From Sinohyriopsis cumingii (Eukaryota; Mollusca; Bivalvia; Unionida; Unionidae): a stretch of 64,000 nucleotides of DNA. Position numbers and translations under genes: made by a program. The DNA is taken from positions 151,688,053 to 151,752,052 of the forward strand of contig CM068825.1 of assembly GCA_028554795.2 (NCBI GenBank). Reading direction: 5' to 3'. Shown in pieces: positions 41,801 through 54,536 of this stretch (the stretch's first letter is position 1; each line of letters starts with the position of its first letter). Under the pieces are notes generated by a model, which saw only the letters and a program-made list of their open reading frames with translations, was not told the origin of the DNA and made no database searches.

Positions 41801-44800
41801 GAATATTTTCATAAAATGATGGGATGAGGTTCCATCCTCATCTACAAAACTCCTGGCTAAGAAATACAGACAAAAATTGCTTTTTCAGACATCATGATCA
41901 ATATAAGTAAACTATAATAGTGTAGAGTTATACTTACTGTGTTGAATTCTAAACTCTTTATCTTTTCGATGAAGTTGCAAGACAAATCTAACACCCTCAA
42001 TTTTCTAAACTGAAAAACAGACAAAACATTATCTCCTTAAAATGTATTATATTGATTCATCTATAATATCTCTCCTTGATCAACAAGGTCCAAAAACACT
42101 CATGGCATAAACACAGTACAAGATAAGTTAGGAAACAAATGTTTAACACTGTCGGTGGTAGGGGTAAGTTTTACTGACATGTGAGAAAGGACTGAATTTT
42201 GACCAAAACAACATTGCACGGGCGTATCATAGTTTGATGAGATTTATGGGGTGTGATCAGAATGTCGACTCTGGCCTGCAGATATCTCAGTGGGATTTCT
42301 CGACGTTGTATCTGATTTATTCTTTCTCGTTGGAACATCTAGATTTATTCAGACAGTCAGTCATTGACATACATGTGCAAGCTACTGTTGCTCCTGCTCC
42401 AGCAGGTGGTTACAGAGCAATTGCTGTTATATTGTCAGATTAAACAATGTTGCTTTACAGTGTTGGTGGATGAATGAGAGTTGTTGATGCGCCCATATAA
42501 AACAAGTAAGTGCTTTCAAAATATGTAAATGCTTTCTGAACATGTAATTAGATCATTCATGATATCATAATATCATATCATCATGTCAATGTTACTCTGA
42601 CACCTGGTCAGATTAAAAAACTTAAATCCATATCGAAGAAGAATTCTGGGGCAAAAATAACTCTGAAATCAGTAGCGTTGCAGGGCCAAATAAATTAGCG
42701 TTGACTGAACATCAACTCAAACACTACAATGATGCCAAGAAATCAAGAACTGGTGTGAGACTTGATCTTTCTGCAAATGCAATCAGTGACACAACAAAAA
42801 CCGGTAGTATATTTCTGTTTCTAGCGACATTACCAGTGTTAATTGCAGCAGATGCACTTGGTGCCATTGGAACAGCTATCAGTATGGCACTTAAAAAAGC
42901 AACAAGACACGGCATAAACACCTAACAAAATATGTACGCAGTCTAAGATTACCAGGAATGCGGTATGATCAAGGTCTAAGGCTGCTGGGGTCGTTTTGCT
43001 AAAACTCCCGATGTCTAATTTTGATTTACTTGATGTTGCTTGGCAACTAAACATAAAAAACTTCAGAGGTGTTTTCATGCATGATCAGTTGGAAAAACCA
43101 AGCCATGTTGAAACCGGTATCATTAACCTTGATGGAAGTTCCTGCCCTGGTACTCATTGGATTGCATATGCAGTTGATCCACGTCGGTTGTTTATTTTGA
43201 ATCGTGTAGATTGGCACCACCAAAAGAATTTTTACCCTATAGTGGCTTAGTCAGTGACATACCAATCTGGTATTCAATATTACCAAAACAGACAATAAAG
43301 GATCCTCCAATATGCAGTCCAGAAGTGCTTGCTGTACTTAATGCTGTGTCAAGGTCATCAGCACTATCTCATAAAATTGTGCATGAGTATACTGCATGTT
43401 GCTTTAAACAGGTTAATGGTTTATAACAGCAGATATCTACAGAAGATCTGCTGAAGGCAAGCCCCAGGGTGACATTGATTTATCCAAATATGCAAGATGA
43501 GATGAACTTGCTGATCTTTTGCGCCTTGCCGATGTTGATCAAAATGAGGTTGTTTTTTTTCAGGATCAGCAAGGACAGTTAAAAATGAGCAATATCCCGT
43601 TGACAGATATTATTCTGTGAGTTCCAGGTGCCACCAAAGTTAACTTTGTGGTGTTTACTAAAACCAGTAAAATTAAAAACTCAGAAATAATGTTTGCTGC
43701 AACATATGCGTGTATAAATATATCATAGATATTGTTAATTGGGTTAAATGATGGTGCAATATCAGACAATGAATTTGCTGCAATCAGGGATATTTATGAC
43801 TGGTATCACAAGAACACAAACACATTGCCAATGTTGCCAGTGTTACATTTAGAATGTATAGATTATAATGACTGCAGAATAACCATACGACTTGAACAGA
43901 TCATAGCTAACACAACAGTGCCAACTACCACAATAATATCAGCAACATCAACACAGCCAGAATTTGATTTTGGTTTTCCAACTCTGGTAAATGCTTCTAA
44001 TGGTTGGTCAATTGAAATTGCACTGGCACAATTGCGACTTTATTATAGGTGGCCAAATATCAGAGAAAAATCATTTGGTAGATTAGAGGCTAATAATTCA
44101 CTGGTATTCTTGCATAAAACCACAACTGATGCAGCTGGTGGGCAAGGCCCAATCTGGGAGGTCATTACCATCCCAACAGGATCATATCAAATCGAACAAA
44201 TCAACGAAGAACTTCCACATGGAATCAAATCAATAACAGGGAAAGAATCAAAGATCGCTATCAAGGTACATGAACCAACACCCACAGAAATATCAATGCC
44301 AGATTATACCTTTTACAACTACAAGTCGTCAATCGGAACTGTGCTGGGGAGGCCATTACTAGACCACCATGACCACAACGATCTGATTATTTTTTTGGCA
44401 AACGTGCAGAAAAGAAAATTCCAGAGCTTACATGACACTTTCACTGGTCTGCTTGGGTAGAATGACATAAAGAAAAACTTAATCAATACAGTAATAGTGT
44501 GATTAGATACAGACAAAAACATCATGAAAGTTCTAGAAGAGAGTAACATAGGGGAAGATGAGGCAGACTATGTTAGAAGAGGTCAAAATACCTAGAATAG
44601 CATTATGAAGATGTAAAAGCAATGGAATCTGAATTAGAGGGAAACCACAAATTGGGGGTTTCTAGTAAATCGTTTATTGATGAAATAATGTAGGAACATA
44701 AAAATGCACAGAGCAATCAGAGAGGGCTTTTCAAGTGGTATATAACTGAATATTCAAATAAGACTCATAAGCAGGAAATCATTAACATATTATCATCTAT

Positions 44801-47800
44801 GAGACTGGTGAAATTTGATGCAGAATATTTTCAAAATTCTGTGCTAGAAACAGCAATTGGCAAGTTATTTCTTGATTATTTCAAGATTACCAAGGAACAA
44901 ATATCTACACTCAAACTACTTGGGTTGGATATCAATAAAATAAAGCAGGAACTCGAAGGCACAATTGATGAATATCTTCCAAAAATTATTGTGGAATGGG
45001 AGAAGTTACAGGGCCCTACAGATATTCTCTGACATGATAATGATCCAACAGGTGGTAGTCATCATGTATTGCCTGGTACTGTCAATATCACATAGACGAC
45101 TTCTGTAAATATAGTCTGTGACATAGTCGATGGTACCTATACAGTGTCTGGACAAGCTTTACAAGGGCTGGCCCAGCAGGGATATGTTCTTTACAGCTTT
45201 TCTCCAGATGTCCCACCAGGTCATTTGATTGTGTTGGTGCCCGTTAATCCTGTTTATTTACAATGTCATAATTTATCACTGTCATGAATACTTTTCCGTC
45301 TAACAGACCAAGATGGTAATATACTGGACACACGTGGTGATTTGTTGTGGGGTTTAACGCCATTTTTCAGCACGATAGGCTATACATGGCGGCCAGTATT
45401 AATGGTGGAGGAAGAACCCGGAAAACCCCGGAAAGAACCACCGACCCACGAGAAGCTACTGGCAAGCTTTCTCACATGCCCACATTGGCTGAATCTTAGA
45501 CTCGAACCGCCGCAGACAGAGGTGAGATGGCAGTGATCCGTAACGAAGAGCGCTTTAGACCACTCGGCCACTCGGGGCCCCTCACACGTGGTGAAGAATT
45601 AACTGTTAGTTTGTATGTGCAAGACAGACCATAATGTTACACCATTGATAAAAAAAAAAAAAACCCCAAAAACCCAACATTTTTGGCATTTACTTTTGGG
45701 TTTTTTTTGTTGTTGTTTGGGTTATTCTTCTCATCCTGCAGGAATATTAATAGACTCCAACACAAGTTACTTTATTTGTCTTGCATGTGCACTTACAGCT
45801 TCTCGAGTTTCATATTTTTGAGACAAATGTGGTCGTATTTTGTCAATGGCGCTTGCCAATGGAACAAATTTAGCTGAATCATGCTGTTCGAATAAATCCA
45901 CCAATGACAATTCCATTTTGTGTTAGAGTAATTTTATAAATGTATACTCAGCTGTGAGTGTACACCTGCCCTCTTCACATCGCATCTGTATCATATCATA
46001 ATCATCACTGATTTTTTCAACATCAAGTTGAATTGCAAGACCATCTTGCTGCAATTGTTCCATCATAAAGATAATCTCATTGATGTTTACCTGGATAAAT
46101 AAACAACAAATGCATTTCTTTAATAAAAGATTTTATCAAGACCAATTCGATAACATGTTGTTGGATCATTTAAACTTATCATGATGAATCCATGTGTGGT
46201 TTTCTGAGCATGTGCAAATAAATCTTTAAACATACCTACGTTCATATCACTGGGACACCATGATGCATGAATATTTTGAAGTGTATGTGTATCAACTCAA
46301 TTAAAAATCACCGAAAATCACTGCTGGGTGATGTAAATGACATCTGTGTTTTTATGTCTGCCCCGTGAAAATATTCTGGTTGGATTTGCTTGTTTGTCAA
46401 GCAAGACATCGTCAACCACTAGATTGTTGATATCCCCATTAAGATCCTCGATGGACGGCGATTCATCGACGTCTGTGATAAATTCAATAACATCATCTTC
46501 AGCTGCTGCGGATTCATTAAATTCCTTGAGAACATTATAGCATCATTGGTCATCTATGGAATCTAGCTACTAAATAAAGTTTGTCTCATTTGAGCGACCT
46601 CATTATCAGGTTGAGCAACAACTGAGTTTTACCCGACCCAGATGGACCAATTATAAGCTCAAAAGGAATTTGGCAACACTGGATGATGCTTGACCGATGC
46701 TTGCTCATGTATTGCTGAAAAGTCAATCACGGTCATATTGTACAGATATAATATTATTTTATTCATGAGTTTATATTGTGTTACATGCAAGACAGTCACT
46801 GGTACAAAATTTCTCAGAGCAACCACATTGAAAAATAGCACACTGGCACTTACACGTAAATGTGTAAAATGCAGCACACAAAATTATAAGTTTGTGAGTA
46901 TTCCTGTTGCAAAAGTGGATGGTGATATTGCAAAGGCACTCTAGAAAATACAAAGAGTACCATGGGCTAAGTATCCTGTGGAGAAACATCTTCCAGAATA
47001 TTATTACTGTGGTCCTGGAACATGCCTTGCTATTAGACTTGACCCAAAACCAGGGGAATTTCCGTTAAATGCGATTGATCAAGTGTGCCATAATCATGAT
47101 GTTGCATATAAAAATCCAGATTTACAACAATGACATATCATGATGTCAGGTTAATTCACACGCTGAATTCGATAAAGAAAAAAATATACAAGTATCACTT
47201 GCGAATTGGTTGAAAAGATAGGCGATGAAAGGTAAAATAGTGTTGGGGGCTGGCAATTAAACACCAACAATTACATAATGGAGTCAATTTATTATAGTCC
47301 AATCGGATACTGAAGAGGTTCTGCAGCAATTAAAAGTTTTGCTGATGCAGCAGGTGTCACACGAGCAGTACTCACAGATTGGTTGTCACAACAAGCCAAA
47401 TGGCAAATTTATCTTCCACATCCCAAAATGATTAAACATGGATAGTTTGATGTCAGTACACCCAACGAAGTTCATCAGGCAGCTATCTTGTTTTTACACG
47501 TCATGCATAAATGACACACATACAAATACACTTGGACTGTTGTAGATGTTGCAAGCAGATACAAACAGGATGAACTGTTATCATCTAAAACAGTAACTGA
47601 AGTTGCAGCAGCGTTTGAATGAATTTATGCATTGTGCTGGCCACAAATGCTACAGGTTAGTCCTGGCAAAGAATTTCTTGGTGCAGTAACGATGCTGATG
47701 CAACAATAACACATTAAGATCAGACGTAGACACACCACGATACATCACAATCAGGCAATCATTGAGCACAGCAATTCTTTGGACATCAATATGCCCAAGA

Positions 47801-50800
47801 ATTAATACAAGTTCAGGACAGATCTCATGAACTGGTTGCAGGACTACCTCAAGTGGTGGCCATACTAAACAACGAAGTCACGAGCAGAATTAACATGAAA
47901 CCTGTCAATGCAATTGCAAAAGAACACATAATACGATAAAAAAATCACCAAATCAACTACAACAACTAGTGTTGGATAGTAAAGACACAGTGAGGTATTT
48001 ATATGAATCTGGTGGACATGAGGGTGGTGCAGCAAGGGTAACTGATCCTGTATGGAGTGTAACAACACATAAAAATTCCAGCGTGGTAAGATCTACTACG
48101 CAGCCACCAATGTATGGATTAGATTCAACTGCTCCTCAATGTAGATTTGTGCATGAACAATTACTTGTAATTCCTGAAAACACCCAGTTACCACCAGATT
48201 GGATACAATGTGGCAGACGCTTGCGGACTCCCCACACGCGCTAATAAACAATGTTAACAAGAGTCACGCGCTGAAGAATGAGGCTCCTCTATGTCTGTTA
48301 CATTCAAGACACTTCAGAGAGACATTTCACATGTGTGGCTGAGACTACTATCGATTCTGTCCACAGTAAATTGCTTTACATCATTAGGAAAATGTTGCCA
48401 TATTATTGTGTTACAGCAGGTGCAGTGATTATTTTATCGTTGTTTCAGCACCATGACAAATTCCACATCCAGATCAAACTGGCCTAATCTTTTTTGTCAA
48501 CTCGCACATAACCAGCTAATTTATCTTTGCTGTATTGATAATTCATGGTGATGCCATCATTGTTTGTGATGCTGTTGACAGCTCCAAAATGTAGACAACC
48601 CTGTGTAACTGAAATATTTTATTACTCTAATCACAGCCAGATAAACTAAATTTGACCATTCGATGCGATCATTGACAATCTAGATATTGGTATCTGATAT
48701 TATTAATCCCTGAAATGAAGGAATTGTTATTTTATATCTCAGAATCCAGCATGATGGGTTTGGTCATGAAATGACTTGCGTCTCTGATGCTGACACTGCT
48801 TGTTGTACAGCCTCCACTTGGAATCTCGATGATATCATTAAGAACGAGTTTTTGTTTAGTGTCCATTCCAGGAATATCAACGAATATATTTTGTTGGTGT
48901 GTATCTGTTGGTCGATAACATAGCGGGTCTTGCTGAGTTGGAAATTTTCCCTTGTGAAGATCAAATAATTTATGCTGAAGTGAATCACAGACGTTTTTCC
49001 TAGATACAACTATTAGATCATTGGGGCGCCATAAGTTCCAGAAATCTGACATTGGAGTCTCTGAAATTGCGGTACGCAGTATTTCACATTGAATTTTGTC
49101 AGGTTGTAATCTGATTAATGATTTCAGTTGTCATAGTTGTTCATCCTGTGATCAATTGTCATACAAAACTTCTTCATAGTGCCCAACATAGTTGTTAACC
49201 AATCAAGAAATATCTGTAATGTTTCTTTAGATACTGTATAAATCTCATCCCAGATAATTATTCTCAGGATATATCTCTCACCCATTCATTCGGGGGTCCA
49301 TACATCACCTTGCCATCTAAAGAAACTATGATATGTGCATTCGCTGACACCACATTGTCTCGTCTCTCTGGCAAGCCGGTAAGTTGGCATCAACACAATC
49401 ATGTCAGAGATTTTAAATAATTCTATTGCATGTGTTGTTTTACCAGAGCCACCTGGACCACTCAGATAGACCGTGCTATATCTTGTGACTGGATCATTTA
49501 CTATGGTGATGATGAAATCTGCGATAAATTATCATTGCAATAATAAATATCAGGTGTTTTAACATCGGCGGATTCAGAAAATTTATGTATTTGTTCGTGT
49601 TTTATTCATCATGAACCCCAACCAACAACACTGACATTATCGATAAATGGGTCAAGGAGGTCCATGCTACAATGACTAATATAAAAAGAATCCTCTGTGA
49701 CTTTAAGAGCATCATTGGGAAATCTACTGATCATTGGTAATGGGTTTATTGATGAGTATGTCAACATAGATGATCTCAAATGAGTAAACTGAGGAGAATT
49801 GCCATTGTAGCAGATAACTACTGTACCCACGTTTTCTCCATCTTGCATGATTGCATTTATCCATGACACCAACACACCTCTTGCTGCTGTGTCCCTGACA
49901 ACAAAATCAAATTCGGCTGGATCCATAATTAATCTTGTGCAATGACGTGCATTATCAGATGATGAAAACTGAATAAACTTACCGATAAATTTTCTGCAGA
50001 TGTCTTTGTCCTCTTGTGGTAACCGTATAGATTTTTGTGATTTGTATGAAATTATCACAGAGGTTACAGTCAATGATGTGAGAATCTTGGCATCGAGCAT
50101 GTATCATAATAGCAATATTGGAGCCCAACCAGGCTGATTTTTTACGCAACATTCGTTGAAACTGACAATGGTATCTGGTTTATTAAAGTGTCTACCAAAC
50201 CAAATTGGTATCACTTGCTCAAAACTCAAATGATTCAATATCAGCAAATCAAGTAAGATCAATATTTGGTAGTGGTCCATTTATTGCAGCTCGTGTCATT
50301 TCGTGTGTTGGGTGCCCAAATCATTCAAAATAACAATGACACTTGCCAAATCCAAGAAAAGCCACCAGAGAAGCAGTGATATTGTCAACAGAAATCATGT
50401 CAGAGGAATTATATTTTGTGTTCCAAAGACTGCCATGGCCAAACTCAACACAAGATTGTGATACATCATTGAGAAATTCATTGTTGGGCTATACGAGCTA
50501 CAATGGACGATGCTGTAAAACAGTTAACAAGCAAATCATCACTGTCTATGTTATATTTTACCAAAATTTGTTTCATCTTTTGTTGGAGTAATTCCTTCTA
50601 AAAAAGAACCCCAGCCAGCAGAAGAAACTGATCAAATATTGATTCATCCGACTCAGAGTCATCTTCATAAAATAGCCAGACCAATACAGGGTCATGCTTA
50701 CTTATTTTGTAGATTTCTTTGTAGATATCGCCGTCATAAAATTGTATTATTCTCTCCCTTGGAAATTTTGTCACTGAGGTGGTCCATGCATGTGAATTAT

Positions 50801-53800
50801 GATCATATAAAATTATCGAAGCACCCTTACTACAATATTTACCAGAATTGTACAAAATCTCAATGATTATTGTTTTTACAATTTTTGGAATCTTTAATGT
50901 TTTTTTTCTAAAATAACCATGTCATTTATTTTAGCTCTGTTAATAAGAGAGTTTTCCCAGTTAATTTTTTAATTATTCTTGATTTGTGAGCCCATTTCCT
51001 TGCCTCAAATGTGCAAAATGTTCTCTGACAGATTGAGTCATGCAATTTAAACTGTTTTCATCAGAGCAAGAGCAGCTATGTCTGGTTCATTCAAATGATA
51101 AAGTGCATAAACAACTGCGGAAACTGGATATGCATTACTGTAGCATGATTTGTCAATTCCGGTGAAAATACCTGCTTTAGAATTAATCTACTATGATGAC
51201 ATTGTTATGTTGCCATGATTCCTTAACAGGGTTGAGTTTATCACAAATAATCCAAGTCGGACCATCTTCACTAACATGTTCAGCAATAAATTTTATTCTG
51301 AATAATTACATACTTGCTGTCATCAACAAGATTATTAACAATAGCAGATGCTCATTTGTCTTTCAGGGTGGAATCAACGGAAATACCATCGCCATCATTC
51401 TTAAATGTTGAAAACATATGAGATGCACCATCACTGATAAATTAATTCTTTGCTTGTTTGATAAAATCATACAGTTGTAACTCAAATGGTATTTGTTTTC
51501 TGTCACCTGGTAATCTGTCAAAATCTGATTTGGTGATGTACAATCACAGATAACCTTGTAAACTCATCTTGTGTCGCTTCTAGTGATCTGATGTAATTTT
51601 TGATGAGATTTAAATGTTTTTTATTTTGGTAATATGATTTTGTTTCCGGTGAGATCTTGATACTTTTGTTGCAGTAATCTAGCTTTGTCCCCTGCTATAT
51701 GATTACTTTTTTTTAATATACATAATAGTATTTCTCTAATTAGGCTTTCATCTAATTAGACTTTTGCTAATAGTATAATGATCAGCCAAACATAACGTTG
51801 CAAATGGCTGATGATACACCTTGTGAAAAAAATGTCGCAGTGATTATTGTTCGACGTGGAAGCACCAGCCCAAAACCTTGTCTGTTTTGTGGATTTGCAT
51901 TTAAAGGAAAAACGCAATTGTGTGTAGCTTATGGTGGGACAGAATATTGTGCATCAAAAAGATACTTTGAGATAACAAATGCTTCAGATGATGTAAACAT
52001 TAAAAATCAACAAGATTGCATTGACTGTTATATTAAAAACAATAAAACTGATCAAATTAGTAAAAAATCTGTTGAACAAGTTAGTGAAGACTCATCTGGC
52101 ACCCCTTAGGTCAATTACCCACTTCCATACTGCTCATATCAAATACAAATATTCACATCTTATAGCACATAAAAAAGCATCACGATGTGTCATATAGAAT
52201 ATGTTACTGTTTGTTGGTCATTCCAATAGTTCCATGTATATTTTGTTTGTGTCGTTTTTTTTTCACCCATGTCTGGACGCTCCCAGTTGGTTGACCCCTT
52301 CCTGCTTAATTATGATTAATTGTTAATTTTTGGTTAAAAAAGATATTCACATTTTATAGCGCATAAAAAAACATCATGATGTGTCACATATAGTTTATAT
52401 TATCATGCATTGGTCATTCTAATGGTTCCATGTATTTTTTTTTATGTCATTTTTTTCACCCCACCCCCCTCCTTCTGCCATTTGTCAGATCACCTCTCCT
52501 GCTGCTGTAGGAGCATGTATGCATCATTGACATCAGATATATACTATGACGGATATATTGCTGGAAGAGACCATCACACATCAACCCCTTATTCTGTTGA
52601 TGGACCCTTGCAAAGCCAGGTTTGTTGATGTAGAGGGGCAATTCAAACAGAGTCAAATGACCTTTGAGAATTGAATCGTCTGGTGGTAAATGAGCACCAC
52701 AACCAGAACCTGAAGTGTTTATGAACAGCTGGGAGTTGGGGTCAGGTGCATGCATGGTGACCCCAGTCAGTAATCTGTCCCAAATGAAAGTACATGTAAT
52801 AATGAAAATCTCATCCTAGTGGAATCATAGCTGACAGAGATTCTCTGTGTGGTTTCCATATTGCAAAAAGCACAAAACATAGATGTTGCATATGGAGACA
52901 TTCTAAAGGAACTAGATCTGCAGAAGCATTCAAGGTTTCAAGTAGGGAATAAACCAGTCAACATCTTTACACATGGTGTCTATAGAAGTGTCATGATTTG
53001 TTCTGTCCAGTACCATGGGACCTGGGCTAAGCTCTGGTTCATGAGGACAAAGTTCTGAGATAAATGAGTTCTGACTTCTCATAGCTTGGTAAAAGACCCA
53101 ACCAAATTCCTGTTGAAGAGCAAAGGGACAGAACCTGAATGAGGTACTGTACCTGAACACTGTGGATCAGCCAGTAGTCAAAATATCAGAGAATTGGAAT
53201 TTCCAGTATAAAGAGGTATGCCACTACATTTCCAAGATTTATGGCTCAGCAGGTTGCTTTCTGTAGAAATTTCTTTCAATGCTATGAAGAGAATAATTGT
53301 TTCAAGGTTTCTCTATGCTACAGCGTGCACTGTCACATTTGGTCAAGCTTATTTTAGTGTTTATTTTAGATAAAGCTGGATGCTTTTTGTTGAATTTGTT
53401 CAAATTCTTTTGAGTGGTTTTTAGTACAAGATTTTAAAAATAATTTAAAGGTGCTCATAATTTTGTAACAGTCACTATATTTCAGCATCATCTATACTAT
53501 TGGAAAGAGTTTCATGCCAGGATGTTTTCTGTCAAATGTTTTCAAATTCTGTTCAGCAGTTTTTGAGAAGTTGTTTAAGGGTTTTTCTATTTTTAGTAAT
53601 GGTAGCCATATTGGATGATGGATAGGAGCCAGGTGAGTTGAACAAGAATCCCAAGTGGACCTTACATTACTCAACTAGTTTACATAACTTAACAGTTAAC
53701 CATTTCACAAGGCAGAATTAAGTAGTATTGCAATAACACGTCCTGTGTAAACTATCAAACTTTACACCATATTTATTTTACCTATTTTATTATATTCTAA

Positions 53801-54450
53801 TTACAATCTTTTTAAATATAATGGCATAATTAATAAGCACAATCTCTTGCTGACAATTTAAGTCATCAATTGTCTCGATGAAAATAAACCCAAGAGGTCC
53901 AAAATATGGCTTCAAGAGTGGTAACAAGGTCAAGGCCAATAAGATCATCTTGATGATATGCATTGATTCCATTGTTTTAAAACTGCTGATGATCCTGATG
54001 ATATAAGCCCACATTAAAATTTTAATGAAAACTGATTAGAGTCCTGACTTCCACAGTCAGTCAATCACATGCAATACATACATGTACAAACTCAATACAG
54101 TCCAAAATCTTCATGATGGGTTACATCTTGGATTTAGCAGACCATCCCCACCATAAAAGAGAAAATAAGAGAAGGCAATTTGGAAGAAAAGGAGACCAAT
54201 TTGGTCACAGAGGCCTTTCAAAGGCATATAAAAAGTAACTAAAAATGATGCCAGAATCAGAGTGAGTCTATTTTTAAAATACCCTTTCTTCTACTGGCAT
54301 TAAAAGATAGTAATGAAAGTCCTTCATCACTTTCTCTATATCATATTTTTAAAGGGTTTTTATTAGGGGGGTAACACTTGCCAGTAAAAAAAACGTAACC
54401 ACCATACAATCAATCACTCATCTGTCCATGTTTCAGTTTTTAAGTGTATG

Positions 54451-54536
<86 letters not shown>

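Larger units (their letters stand above)
42195..52120. mobile_element. Decayed Polinton/Maverick-like element in an LRR-gene intron
   Basis: Gene remnants follow in Polinton style. Plus strand: capsid C-terminus, small hydrophobic virion protein, adenovirus-type protease and minor-capsid pieces. Minus strand: A32/HerA-type ATPase. Plus strand: zinc ribbon with PLA2-like domain and retroviral-like integrase. Minus strand: SF1 helicase with unassigned ORFs. All recognisable genes carry stops or frameshifts. No terminal inverted repeats or DNA polymerase B were recognised. The left end appears truncated within the capsid gene; the right end is uncertain, near 52.1 kb. The whole element lies between LRR exons 2 and 3. 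Confidence 0.85.
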
